NCBI GenBank assembly: GCA_039602395.1
Contig: JBCNJP010000007.1
Coordinates: forward strand, 120,004,957 to 120,068,956
Origin: Deinandra increscens subsp. villosa
Taxonomy: Eukaryota; Streptophyta; Magnoliopsida; Asterales; Asteraceae
DNA: 64,000 nucleotides
Direction: 5' to 3'
In this document: positions 22,991 through 36,113 of the stretch, piece after piece
Layout: every line of letters begins with the position of its first letter
Position numbering within the stretch: the stretch's first letter is position 1
Notes under the pieces: model-generated
What the model was told of the DNA's origin: nothing
The model's input: the letters and a program-made list of their open reading frames with translations, nothing else
Database searches by the model: none
Made by a program: the position numbers and the translations under genes

Positions 22991-24450
22991 GGGCCCATTT
23001 TTACCCTAATGGGTTAGGGTTCCTTTATACTATAAAAAAATCTCAACATCTATAGCACCAACCAACAACTAATGGTTTGGCTAACTCTATCCTCCATTGA
23101 TCACCCACCAAGCATTAAATAGTAACTGATCTTCATTCTTCAAATTGTTTATGGATTCATCTTCATCATCTTCTAAAGTTTTGATCAAACATCAAGTTAG
23201 TTTTATTGTTTGATATTGATTCTTTTTTATTGAATTGATGTTCGATTCAATCTCATATATTGATCGTATTTACGGATTATATCGACATGTGATATCAGAG
23301 TGGTTTTAGTCACATCAATTCGATCATAAGTTACCCGTTTATGACACTAGTTTAATCTTTTAGAATTTTGGGCTATAAAATTTTGTGGCATTACTTACTA
23401 AATTAAGTCATATTACATCATCTAGTAAAACGGATGCATCGGAGCATAACCATTTGAAACATTCACAATATATCTCCATCTTCCTTTTATATTGGTGTTC
23501 GGTTCCAAAAGACTTCAAGCTCGTCTTTGACCCGACTCCATCTATTCGTCACCTGCCATTAACCTTAGCAACACATTAGTATTAATGACATATAGTACTT
23601 ACACACCCTAATAAACCTTCAAATGTAAGACAAACATTAAAAACTTAACCTTTCAGTTCCAAGCGTATCGTTTGAAACATTTACAGTTCTTGGCTATACG
23701 CCTGATAGGCAAGTGTATCGCTTGCTAGGGAGAATGCTCTAAGCGATATACTTGAAGCATTATTTCCAACAATCAAGTTAGATTTTCTCAGTTTTTGTAG
23801 TTTTTGTACTGAGCCAGTTTTTTCATAAATTTCCAACATTTTTGTTAAACCTCCAAAACCATCACTTTCCAAAAATCCCATACTTCATTCAACTTCATTA
23901 ACCAAGTAAAAGCCATTATTACACATCTCCCAACATTCACCATTCACGGATTAAAAAACATCGTTCAAATATAAATTTCCAACTCGTTAACCCATTTACC
24001 CAATTCGTACACAAAGGATACTTCTATGACTACTAGTGGTTCAATCCAGTTAACTTTCACATGTGCAATACTTCATATGCACAGGCATGAAGCATTCAAC
24101 TAAGGAACTTCACATATGCACACATATTACAATATACCATGTTTAACTTCGTTTAATGATTTTCAACCCTCTCTTGGCACAAGTATCTTCTGCCAAGCCA
24201 ACACGCTCACCCGAAGGTGCACTCATTAGCTAGTTGGTTATTTCTAGCCACATTTCAATCCAAGATCACTTAGATTACTTCATTTCTTCCTTAACCCATA
24301 CGGGTTCGTTTACTTCTAACCAAATGGGTCATTCCATGCATTCACATCAAAATCCCAGTTAAGAATACATTCATGATTAAATTCCTTCACCTCAAGTTCA
24401 TCGTCACACAATTTTTCTTCTAACTAAGATTTATGACAATCTTCACAATC
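22991..24450. other. Intergenic with a possible decayed copia 5' end
   Basis: TGATATCAGAGTGG at about 23290 resembles the initiator-Met primer site TGGTATCAGAGC after an LTR-like stretch, but the sequence is too decayed to bound. The small ORFs at 23385 and 23681 are unconvincing. Confidence 0.25.
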
Positions 24451-24451
24451 C

Positions 24452-24766
24452 TTTGATGACGTAATGTGGCGTTTTGATGACGTACTTTGCACTTCGCAGT
24501 TTTATTGTTTTTAGGTTCAACCGGATGTGCTCCGGTTGAAGTTCAGGCGAACCTGTGTGGTTCAGCCGGAAGTTGAACCGGAATCCAGTTTAAAAATGTT
24601 GTAACAGTTAGTTACATAGGTTGTTATGCATTTTTTGTCTTAAATACTGAGCTGAAACATAAAATTCAAGTCAATTGAAACTAAAATCACATTGAAGACG
24701 TTTAATGTGAAGTTACTACAAATTTAATTTTGGTGTTTCAATTAAGCTTTCCTCCACTATAAATAG
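24452..24766 (+). promoter_or_regulatory. Promoter-like segment with paired TGACGTA boxes and TATA
   Basis: Two copies of TTTGATGACGTA (24452-24463 and 24473-24484, 21 bp apart) resemble an as-1/TGACG element. TATAAATAG follows at 24758, then a CT-rich leader. This layout is typical of LTR or plant pararetrovirus promoters. No associated ORF follows, so it is probably an orphan fragment. Confidence 0.3.
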
Positions 24767-25559
24767 AGCCTTATGGGTTGAGGCTCAAGACACCGAATTC
24801 ACACAGAATTCTTTTTCTCTTCTGACTTCTCAACTCTCTTTTTCTCTCAAGAACAAGTTCAAGATCATCAAGTTCTTCAAGGTAATCTCGGACTTAGAGT
24901 TATCTCGGCCGTATAATTGGTTGTCACGCTTGTACCCTGGAAAACAAACGGGTTCTTTGATAGACCCGTAACTTGTTTTAAAGGACCTGCAGTTTAACCA
25001 GAAGCCTTCGCCAAGGTTTTCCAAGATTATCTTCATAAATCTTTGGAAATACTAAACAAAAAATTCTTTTTTGTTTTCATCTTAAAATCACTCAAACCAT
25101 TTTCCTAAATAATAGTTCTCAAATTCTCACCTTTTCTATAACATTAAAATTGTTGGTCACCTTCTGTACGTTTATTCTACCAATTAATTTGTCTTGTATT
25201 TCCTTATTATCAATACCATTGTAATCTTATTTTCCCATGTATTTATAATATTATTCTTTGTAAGTGTATTGTAACTTTATTGCTTACATTTTCCTGTATT
25301 GTATTTTATTATTTCTTTGTAATGTTCTTTCTTATTTTCTTGTAAGTGTAATAGGAGTATATTACCTTTCTATTGTATTGTAATAAAGTAGGTTCTTTAT
25401 TTCGTTGTAATCGTACTAAAAATATTAGTTTTATTAAATTTTACGAACAGTTTTCCTACAATATGAATGGATATATATAGTTAGTTGAGAAAATATAGCA
25501 GTTATATATTTAATTTAAATTGATTATTATATTATACAATAAAATTTCATGATGAATAG
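24767..25559. other. AT-rich tail of the promoter-like fragment
   Basis: A CT-rich leader, then many TTGTAAT/TTGTATT phrases resembling 3' processing signals (25160-25430). No gene. Confidence 0.35.
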
Positions 25560-26290
25560 TTAACTTTTAGCTTTTTAAATATTAACCACGTAATTTTGGT
25601 GTTTTGACACTTTTTACCCCTAAACTTTTACAATTTGATTTCTTCTTTTTAACAAAATAGTAAACTTTTAGTTTCATAGTTTGGCCACATTGTTTCATAC
25701 TCTTACGTTTTGTACCGTTTAACTTTTAAAGTTTTTTTTTTATTTTAAGTTTTGTTGTCTTCTATTTTGGCCACGAAACTTTTAACCTTTCTACTTTCGT
25801 TTTTAGTATATTGTTATAGTTTTATACTTTCACTACAAGACTGTTAGACTTTTATGTTTTATACCCTTAACTTTTTTACCCTCTAACTTTTAAACTTTTT
25901 TTTTTGTTTTAACTTTTGTTGTCTTCTACTTTGGCCACGAAACTTTTAACTTTTATACTTTCGTTTTTAGTATACTTTTATAGTTTTATACTTTCACCAC
26001 AAGAATTTTAGACTTTTACGTTTTATACCACTTAACTTAGTATATTTTTATAGTTTTATACTTTCACCACAAGACTTTTAGACTTTTACGTTTTATACTC
26101 CTTAATTTTTTAACCCTCTAACTTTTAAACTTTTTTTTTGTTTTAAGTTTTTTTGTCTTCTACTTTGGGCACCAAACTTTTAATTTTTCTACTTTCGCTT
26201 TTAATATATTTCTTAGTTTTATACTTTCACCACGAGACTTTTAAACTTTTACATTTTATACTACTTAACTTTTCACTTTCGTTCAGTATA
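25560..26290. repeat. AT-rich tandem repeat, about 160-235 bp units
   Basis: At least three imperfect units, each containing CTACTTTGGCCACGAAACTT, TTTCGTTTTTAGTATA and TATACTTTCACCACAAGA. One unit carries an internal duplication. No coding capacity. Confidence 0.75.
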
Positions 26291-26605
26291 CAAATTCAAC
26301 ATCGCAGCAACGCACGGGGTGGGTAAACATCTCGTTAATAATTATTAAAAAAGTTTTATAGCCGTTGGAATTAAAAACAATAGGCTCACACTCATTCATC
26401 GTATCCTTTCCACATAAGTGGCGTGAGAAGAAACCAAAGCGAAGATGATGAAATTGAAATGACGTACAATCTGCACTCTGCAGTAGCATGTGAGGCTACG
26501 ATTTTTTAAAGGCCACCCTCACACGCCTTGAAGTAAATAGCTTTAATGGTGACACATCTTATAATAGGATTTTAGAACGTGCACGTTACAACGTGAAACT
26601 GCGAC
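26291..26605. other. Spacer, nothing recognised
   Basis: CGCAGCAACGCACGGGG at about 26302 resembles a Helitron terminal hairpin but is not followed by CTAG. Confidence 0.35.
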
Positions 26606-26608
26606 TAA

Positions 26609-26946
26609 GGGTGGGCGGTATACATGCCGATTTCATCGGCATATATACGGCAACAATGATGCCGAACACGGCATGTATACCGTGTCCCCCTCCTTCTTCG
26701 GCATCGGCATAAAAACCTCCCCCCAACGGCATTGTTTCGCCGAGTGATGCCGAGAGAAATCTGCCCGTTTTTTTCGACCGTTACATGCAACGACTAGTTT
26801 TTTTTTTTTAATCAACCATGCCTTAGGCAAGCATACCCTCTACCAAATCATCAATTCTACATCAATCTTCTCTCTCCTGTTGGCACCACCTCATTGGTCA
26901 GAATTTGATGACTAAACTATGCCTTAGGCAAGCATACCCCCCACCC
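26609..26946. mobile_element. PIF/Harbinger-type MITE
   Basis: Inverted ends GGGTGGGCGGTATACATGCC (left) and GGGTGGGGGGTATGCTTGCC (from the right), with the 3-bp target duplication TAA (26606-26608 and 26947-26949). 338 bp and no gene. The right-end sequence ATGCCTTAGGCAAGCATACCC is present twice (26819 and about 26920), so the right terminus is duplicated inside the element. Confidence 0.85.
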
Positions 26947-26949
26947 TAA

Positions 26950-28529
26950 AACGAAAGAAACCGATCCAAAACTCTAAAACGAGTTAACATATAAAAAAAG
27001 TTTATACCGTAACGTTAACACGAATAGTTTAAAAAATAGAAAAATAAACATGAAAATAAATAAATAAATGAGAACTGATCAAACCAAACTAAAAGGAAAA
27101 AAAATTATCTAGCAACAATAAAACCATTAGCCAATAACCACTAGGCAAAAAGATCACACACTCATATAAAATAAACCAACTCAATCGGTAATACAAAATT
27201 GCAAATAGAAGGGGGTGGGAAAAAATAAAAATTGAAACGGCATGTGAAAGTAAAAAGGATAAACAACATAAAAAAGATCTTGGTTGGGGAGTGGGATAAA
27301 AGAAATTCGAATTTGGGTACTGCTAACATGAAATAAAACGATTGTAATCATAAGGTTGTCGAGTATGATTTTTCAGGATTTCCATATCATGCAAATTAAA
27401 TTTACGTGTGCATCCGTAGGTCGAATTGTATAGTGTATGGAGTCAATGCCAGATTCATCTCATTTCATACATACATCGGCTTTTAAAAAGACATTATAAC
27501 GATAGTAAATTTAGAAGCAAAGCAGTAAAAAAATCAGACCTAAAAACTAAATGTTACGTTAAACATTTATACATATTAAAAAATCAACTCTTCTACTAAA
27601 TGTGTTGCTTTTGAGTATAAAAGAAAGAAAAAAAAATTAGTTGGCACGTAGTGGTGACCTAATGATGCACAAATACTTTTGCTATAAGTTGGGTTTTTTT
27701 TAATATATGTAGTAATTTCTTGAACATTCAAAATCAAGATTTTAAATATTTATAATAATAAAAAGCAATTTACTTTGCATTTTTTTTACCATTTATTCCA
27801 GAAAATATTTCACTCTCATGGTTATTAAATGTATTTCTAATAATTCATGGCCGGAGGTCCAATATATCACATGTCGATTAAAACAGATAATAATTTATGT
27901 CCAACAACAACCGACCATCATTATTATCTCTTTATGATTGGAGTGCATGTTTTCACTTTCTTCATTTCCTTCATTCACATCACCGTTTGAGATTTTAGCA
28001 TTTCCAAAGTAATGGTTATTAGCTAACTCTCATTCAAAGCACTGATACGTAAATTTGAATCACTAATGAGTCACTATACCACCCGATCATTTATATTTTT
28101 TCATCAGGAAGAAACTCATCATAAATGAGAAACTCAACCTGAATCACCATTCACCCCCTTCGTTTTTTTATTACAAATAAGACTTGAACCCAAAACTGTA
28201 TTATTTTTAATGTCTTTAGATACTTCATATTAACCAATTAGACAATAAATTATTGGTGATGTTCATCTAGTGATCGTGATGATATGAAACTCCTCCAATA
28301 CCAACGTGCTAAAAGCTATCCACCTACCCTTACTCTTAGGAGGGACCAAATCTATTATAAAAATACAAACAACATATAATTATTTATGCAAGTAGCTAGC
28401 TAGGGGTTCAATTCTTCCCCTTCTAAAATAATAGCAACACCCTTACACACTTTTGTTCAAACCAATTCAAACACATGCAACACCATCAACAATTATATCC
28501 TCTTCTTGTGTGTTGATCTTTGATATATC
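26950..28529. other. Upstream region of the SWEET gene
   Basis: AT-rich, with no gene or bounded transposon recognised. The last 150 bp are the likely promoter and 5' UTR of the SWEET gene. Confidence 0.4.
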
Positions 28530-31500
28530 ATGAACAACCTGTATTTTTATGTCGGGATTGTCGGTATATTACGCTACACAGTTTTCTTTTCGTGACAGTG
28601 TGTGGATCAATCGATCCGTCACCAAATGTTATACCAAAAAAACTAACATTTAGTTTTTCTATTTGTTTCAGGCAATATCGTTTCAGTTCTGATGTTTCTC
28701 TCCCCAGTGTAAGTAAATATCATGGTTTCTTGAAGATATATATGATTATATGAAACTCTTTTTTCGCATGTGAAATTCACTGAAGAGATGAAGAGAGGAG
28801 AAAGAAAAATTACAGAAAAGAATTTTACATTTTTTTTTGTGCTTTAATTAATGAACCTCCCATTGATATGATTTAGTTGTTATATATATGTAGGAAAACT
28901 TTCTGGAGGATAGTAAAGAAAGGATCAACAGAAGAGTTTGAGAGCCTTCCATACATTTGCACTCTGCTGAATTCCAGTTTATGGACTTATTATGGAATTA
29001 TAAAACCTGGGAGTTATCTGGTGGCAACTGTCAATGGTTTTGGAATGGTTGTGGAGATTGTTTATATTTCCTTGTTCCTCATTTATGCACCTCCGACAAC
29101 AAGAGTGAGTGAGTTAATTATTTTTTTTTATTATATATTCTTTATTTATATTTAAAAATATATATAGTTAAATAGACAATAGGCGTGTTTAATATATATA
29201 AGTAACCACAATATTATGTAAAGAACCGAAGGAACCGTATTATTGTTTATACATATTGCATAAAAAGATGGTAAGTAAAGAGAAAGATATATGATTAAAA
29301 GTTTAACTGCACGTCTTATGCATAATATATTTAAAATATATATACATGTATAAACGTGTATGTTGTTCTTGATCAAGTTCTCTGCTTAAAACTATCTTTA
29401 TATGTTAAATATCTGTCATGCATGTTTAATAAATTATGATCATAAAAATTGGTTGAGAAGTTGCTCATGAGTCATGACATAATAAATTGAACAAATTGAT
29501 AAAATGAAATTGATAAAATGTTGATTGAAACTTTAGAGTTTATAATATTTTAATATTTTATTAAAAGATTAAAGAGAACTACTAACTAAAACTATTTTAT
29601 CCACTCATTTATTTTTATATATTATTTATTTCTTTCAATTATTAATTAGTCTTCTGCCCTACTTCATTTCATTTAAGTCATTGATTGAAATCAAAAGAAG
29701 TACCAGGACCACAAAAATCAATTAATTTAACCACGTTGCAAACAAATTAAACAAATATTAAATTTATATAAACTCAATTCAAAATAAATTCCTCAAAACA
29801 AAAGGTCGCCGTCTCTGACTCAAGATGACCAAACGTATCAAGAGCGAAGGAAACAAACAAATATGGGTTCACGGTTGTAAATAAACACGGAGATATGCAC
29901 CTAACAATTTACAACGATAGGTTAGTATTTTTGTTTCTTTATGACAGTGTCTTCGCGTGTTTTTTTACCCCAGATTTTCCATGTCCACATGACGAGGATG
30001 ACAATAAAACCCGAATTGAATGGAACACCCAAATCTTGAAACATACGTAAATAGTATGGGGTCTGGTAATCGAGTATGAGACTGGATGTATGATTAATTT
30101 TAAATTTTTACGGGCATGAGACGGGTATGAGATTTGATGATATACATATTTACCTGTCCTGATTACTTAATAACATATAATCGTTTATCCGATTATATAC
30201 CCGGTATGATTTTTTAACACCACGATCTTAGCTTTTACTTTAGTTATAGAATTTATGTATTTTGGCTCATTATGTCTTTCTGTTCCTCATGGTGTCATTT
30301 ATGTTCATAATTGTTTTTAAGGGTTTAGTTTTAAGGTTTAAGATTAGGATTTTCGGTTTACCTTTTAAGTTATAAAATTTACGTTTTCCAGCTCATTATT
30401 CTGCTCGTCATGTATCTTTTATATGATCGCAATTATATTTTTAGGGTTTAGCTTTAGATTTTAACGTTTAACTTTTAGGTTTTAGATCGAATTTACGTTT
30501 TCCAGCTTATTGTGTCTTTATGTTCGTCATTGTATTTTAGGGTTTAAGATTTGACAAGCTGGTTCTAACGCAGCTAGAATGAGTTCAATCGGAGTTCATT
30601 TAAGCCCGTTTATGAATTTATAAAAATCATTTTTATAAGAATCAATCTCAACCACTAATTTATTATCCCTTGTTTTTCTGAAATATAACTTAAGTGCATA
30701 TCTTCCCCTTTATACTTAAGAAATTGCATATTTCCACAAGTCATGTTTAAAAATTATTATACATTATGCATTAGAAACTTGTGTTTTGAAAAAAATATGC
30801 AATTTTTTTCCAAAGCATGAAGATATATGCAATTCTCCCAACTTAATTAAACTAGTGGCTGGTATATACAGATTCTCATATATATTTTAATTTTGTTCAA
30901 ATGTGAACATATCAAAAAACATGCAATTAAAAAAAATGGTTTTTATTCGAACGTGTTACTAAAGAAGTTAATGTATCAATTTTAGTTCTTAAAATTAGTT
31001 TGATTATGATTAATATTTAGGTGAAAACCGCTAAGGTTGCTGGTATAGTTGATGTGTTGGTGTTCACAGTGACGGTTTTTGTGACACAATTTGGGATGGA
31101 AGATGAAACGAGGATCAATGTAATAGGTTTCATGGGTGCTGCCCTCAATATCGTCATGTATGCTTCTCCTCTTTCTGTCATGGTAAGAAACTGTTATTTT
31201 TAAAAAAAAGGTTAATAAAACAAAACTACAAATTCGATAAAGTACATATATAATGTTTTAGCTGTTAAAAATATAAAACAAATAAAAAATCCATCAATTA
31301 ACCATGACACAACCTTAACCATAATTATGACTCTCACCTCTAACTAGGGAGATCATATTGGCAGTTAACTAATAAATAATTAATTATGCAGAGATTAGTG
31401 TGGACGACTAAAAGCATCGAGTACATGCCGTTTCTGCTTAGCCTCTTCCTCTTTCTTAATGGCGGCATTTGGACTTTCTACGCCTTTCTTGTGCAAGACT

Positions 31501-31667
31501 GGTATCTTGCGGTATGTTCTCTTTCCTTGTGTTTTTATTAGAGTTGCTACTTGCTACTAGAGAGCCTAGTCAAACTCGTGATGATTTTGCCAATCATAAC
31601 ACATCTTTCATCTTGATGATTACACTTGGGGCATTGTTTGAGTAAGATTTAAGATTTCTATCAAAAC

Positions 31668-31710
<43 letters not shown>

Positions 31711-32951
31711 TAAAAGTTAAAATAAAAAGTTTTTCCCGATTCAAAATGTGTAAAGGAGTCGCGTTATAATTAATTGTCCTTGTATTAAGACATATGTGTG
31801 ACATAAATTAAAAAGAGAGGGTCCATTGTGGTATGTACAGTAGGTCCCTCATAAATCAATCTAAGAGGACGTGCTCACTTCTCCCCTCATATTTTAAAAC
31901 AAAACTCTTTATTTCTTTCAATCGTTCGTCTTATTTATGTTATAATTAAAAAACTTCTACATTTTTTAAATCAGTTAATACATTATAAAATATGTTTAAA
32001 AATTAATGATACATAAAATGTACATTTTGTTGACAAACAACTAATACCAAATGAATGAATGATATACATGCGGTTGTGTGACTTCATCATGTAGGCAGTG
32101 GCTAAACTTATTCGTGTGAGTTTGGTAGAAGGGGTATACCTGTGTGGGTTTGAATGTGTGAGTTTGGTATTTTATTTATAATATTATTATTTTTTTAATA
32201 TATATATATAATAAAATGAGGTGTGTCATGCAATGATTTGAATAATGAAAGCAACCCACATAACTTTTCTCCTGTGAGAATTCTCACGGAAACAAACCAT
32301 GAAAGCCACTCACATAGAAGGGGCTGGTGTTCCATATGTGATACAATAGGTGTCTCATTTGTTGATAGTATATTTAATTTTCATATATTGATGACTTAAT
32401 GTGATCCGGCCCAAACCCCCAATCGTTCCATCAAAATCTGGCCCAAGAACCAGTGAATACCCAGGCCCAGTTGGATCATCCACAGTTGCAATAATTAGTG
32501 GGAAGAGATTGACAATTTTCTCTGCTATAATATTCTGAAATGTCATTTTACATTGGGTCAAGTGAATGAAAGCACCAAATTGATTGATAGGTTACCCTCT
32601 AAGCAATGAGAAACATGTCCTACCCACACCAACCCCTCGACCACCCAAGATATTGCCCTCTAAATTAATTTTACTATTAATTACTTATTCGGTACATTTT
32701 TTATTGATAACACAATAAAGAGAGACACTCCTCACTTTTTAAGTAAGTAATACGTTTGTACTTTTAAAATGTATTTTAATACTGTGTAGATATATTGGTT
32801 TAAATAGGTGCCAAATGGGAGTGGATTTGTGCTTGGGTTTGCCCAGCTCGTACTCTATTCGATTTACTGCAAATCGAAAACTACATCCGATGACTCAGAC
32901 GGTGGCGGATGGCAGCACCGTCACCTTCTTCAACCTTCCACTTCAAACTGA
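28530..32951 (+). CDS. SWEET17: SWEET sugar transporter, clade IV (SWEET16/17-like)
   Basis: Six exons: 28530-28563, 28672-28708, 28894-29104, 31021-31182, 31392-31511, 32808-32951; all junctions are GT/AG and frames join exactly to 235 residues. Exon sizes 37, 162 and 120 bp match the usual SWEET pattern. Two MtN3/saliva triple-helix repeats (about 6-92 and 96-185) are linked by a middle helix: seven membrane spans. Landmarks are LSPVKTFWRIVKKGSTEEF, LPYICTLLNSSLWTYYG, NIVMYASPLSVM, MPFLLSLFLFLNGGIWTFYA and VPNGSGFVLGFAQL. SWEETs are energy-independent sugar uniporters; the closest remembered sequences are tonoplast fructose/glucose carriers SWEET16/17, so a vacuolar role is inferred. The cytosolic tail is short (about 25 residues, H- and S-rich). 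Introns 3 and 5 are long and hold repeats. The choice between SWEET16 and 17 is not settled. Confidence 0.92.
30236..30545. repeat. Tandem repeat in SWEET intron 3
   Basis: Three imperfect units of about 110-125 bp, each with AATTTACGTTTTCCAGCTCATT-like text (starts about 30236, 30361 and 30471), ending in GGGTTTAG phrases. Confidence 0.65.
31671..31709. repeat. (TA)n microsatellite in SWEET intron 5
   Basis: About 19 TA units; likely length-variable. Confidence 0.9.
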
Positions 32952-33664
32952 ATACATGCAAAATGAATAAAACCACGAATAATTATATATATGCATGAGT
33001 TGTGCTTGTTATATATTTTGGCGATTGAGGTTTCAAAATTCTGTTTTTGACATGTACGTTTTATATATAGATGAGAATTTGTATGTAAACAATCGTGTTT
33101 TTATTCTAGTATAAATTTATTAGGACAGAACACATGTATTACACCGTGTAATACGCGACTCAAATGATTAGCGGGTCTCAAGCAAGTTAACATTCTGGGA
33201 TCTTTTGTTATTTTCAAAACTTACGTTTCAAATTCTTCTCTTTTATTCGGTACGAGACCGGTAGTAGTAAACTATATTGTTCATAATTAGTAGAGTGAAT
33301 CATTTTTATTTTTATTGCATGTAGACAAATAATAAAAGTAGAAAGCACATAATAAAATATATAAATTTTGTCAAGGGTGTTGGACCTTGCTAGTATATGA
33401 GCATTATTATGTTGTTTGAGAAATATTTATTGAAATTTCATCAAAGAAAAAAAGAACTTCCTTGATCAGCTTTGTTTTGAGTTATATTAAAACTTTTTTA
33501 CCATAAAACAGTCTGGTTTATAAATTGATTAAAGTGCTCTATAAATTCTCTTTTAAAATTTTAATATTAAATAAATAAATAGAAGTGTGACTCATAATTT
33601 TTTGAAAAATATCCTAAATTTTCACTTTGTTTTACGTCCAAATAGGTTGAATCCCTCACGTGCC
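32952..33664. other. 3' flank of SWEET gene
   Basis: Contains the presumed SWEET 3' UTR. No other feature recognised. Confidence 0.4.
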
Positions 33665-33672
33665 TATCTATT

Positions 33673-34755
33673 CAGTGGTGGAGTCAGAAATTATTCTCTA
33701 TGGTGTTGTTTTTTTTTTACTGAAATTCTAACGAGATGACGGCGAAATATTCAGGTCGGGTCGGTAATATAATAAAAAAAATCGTTAACAAAATATACTT
33801 TGTCATTATAAAACACATAATAAAAACAAAATGTCAATAGAAATGAAATAAATCTTTAGTTGTTCCTTACGAGTTTTCATCTTTTGAAAAAGATCAATCA
33901 CATCTTCGACCGAAACATTTACAAAAAAGCTCTTTTTTAAAGTACTAAATATCATATCACAATTGTAAAGTATAAACTATCAAGAATGAATTTCATTTTC
34001 TATAAAAATACTAACCTTAAATTAGCTTGAAGAATCCAAAATTTTGAGTTTTGACTTGTTCTTTTGTTCAATTGTTCAAGAGTTGCACTCTTCAAGAATG
34101 AATTTCATGTTAGGGTTTGGTTTCACAAATCACATTGAAACAAATCAAATAATGTAATTAACACGAATAAGACAACAAATCAATAATCAAATAGATAACA
34201 AGAATTCTAGAAATCAAATCCTAACATTTTTTGTATTTCAATTTCTATGAAGAAAATTCGAATGGGGAGAGCCAATTTTGAGAATAACAAGTTACGGTTC
34301 GAGTTAGGGAATGAGATTAGAAGATCAAGAGATCAAAGGGGGTATAAAGATCGGGAGATCGAAGTTTGAATTTGGGAATGAAAAATTAAGAAGTTTGTAA
34401 TATTACGATGGTATGGAGATCAAAAGAAGTTTGACTTAGGGGGTAGGAGGTTGAAGTTCGAATTAGGGAAGGGCTGGGAATTGCTTTTTATATCTTACAT
34501 GAGTTTGAAAAAAATAATTGCTTGCTAGTAGGCTCGAACGGCTCGAACCCGGGTCTGTAAAAAAATTAAAGACAACATGAGTTTTTGTAAGGGAGAAGCA
34601 ACTACCAGGCTAATTTAGATTTTGTGTTATGGATTAGGGTTAGAATATTAAATACATCGGTGTCAATGTAAAATCCGCTCAAATACGTTCCCTTACGGTT
34701 TCAAAATTCATTGTTGTCGCTTGACCCGGACTCTATATAGGTAGCTCTGCCCCTG
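33673..34755. mobile_element. Non-autonomous hAT element
   Basis: Ends CAGTGGTGGAGTC (left) and CAGGGGCAGAGCTACC (from the right), with 8-bp flanking repeats TATCTATT / TTTCTATT (33665-33672 and 34756-34763, 7 of 8 match), the size made by hAT transposases. 1,083 bp and no open transposase frame. Confidence 0.75.
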
Positions 34756-34763
34756 TTTCTATT

Positions 34764-36113
34764 AAAAGATATCAGTTGATTTTTTTTACAGCTAAATTAT
34801 CACATTTATATTTTACAGTATATTTTTTAATAGTAAATTTATTCTACTCCTAGTTACTCCACACATTAAATTATACCAATTGCCTGAGTTTGAACTCAGG
34901 AACTCCAATTAAAAAGACAAAGTCTCTACCATGAAGATCGGTCCAATAATATAGGTGGGTGAAGCAAGGGCTTTGGACCCAATAATAATAATAATAAGGG
35001 CCCCCAATTTTCTGAAAATTTTTATATGTGTGTTTGGGCTTATTGATTAATAAGTGGATCTTTAGTCTGGGGCTTTGAAAATTTGCGATTAAATAGTGAG
35101 CACCGAAAAGGGGTGAGCGGAGAGCGGGAGTTTAGGAGAATATTAGTTTTTGAGAATCGCTAAATGTAAGTAGCATTTTTGGGGAGTAGAGCAAATCATG
35201 ATGAAATAATATGAATCGTAGCCTTTCGAGAGCCATTCCGAGGGGTATAGAGACACTCCTCAATTACTCCCTTAGTATTTATGTTTTAGATCTTTAATCG
35301 GTTAGTAAAAGGTACGTAACACTAAAAAAATCACCATTTTTTGGCATGTTACAATTGTAAGCAAAAAATATTCTAGAAAGTGCCTCAGATTTTTGCTTCG
35401 TTTTGGTCCATCAAAATGGTTGAGTCGTCCCTGTCTATCATGTGGGTTAGTTCCACGTTTACAAAACACAAATACGGCTCTAAAACGGCTCAGGACCAAA
35501 GTGTAAAATACGTCATTATATCGTCACGTTAAGTCCATCGAGTTGGGGTGTTTGATGTTTCACACCCCTTAGGAAGTTAGGATCCCGTAAATGTCTCCTC
35601 CTTGTGACACAGAAGTCACCATCTTAACATCAAATTAGAAGTCACCATCTTAACATCAAATTATTTTAAGGAAAAAAAAAGTTAGTTTTTAATTAGTGAG
35701 GTGGCAATTTGTATTTTCTATTACCTAATACCACCAGTCCACCAACTCCAATAACAACGTTAGCCGCCATTTACAGCTAAGCCATTATTCAGTATTCACC
35801 ATCATCATTATACTGATTTTAATAATAACGTTAACTAATTATTTAATTTAAATATTTTTTTTAACTTAAATATACATCATCGTGTCTTAATATGCAAGAA
35901 GAATAAACTAACACCTCGACTAAAAGACAAGTAAAACAATTATAAGAAGTAAACGTTACTTAGTACCTTGTATTTATTCATTTCCTTAAATCATTTATAC
36001 AATAAAATACCTAAATAAATAATGTATTAATATGAATTTTCATTTTTTTTTCCAATAAAGTTTTTTACATCAAAATAGAAGTTAAACCGACAACAATTTC
36101 ACCAGCCACATCA
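34764..36113. other. Intergenic between hAT element and DMP gene
   Basis: No gene. It contains an ATA microsatellite (about 34981-34998) and a tandem 26-28 bp duplication of AGAAGTCACCATCTTAACAT (35610-35662). The last part is probably the DMP 3' UTR. Confidence 0.45.

Noticed and set aside
28520..28753. Single-exon ORF over SWEET exons 1-2
   Set aside because: Wrong frame and no ATG of its own; spliced exons 28530-28563 and 28672-28708 give the conserved SWEET N-terminus.
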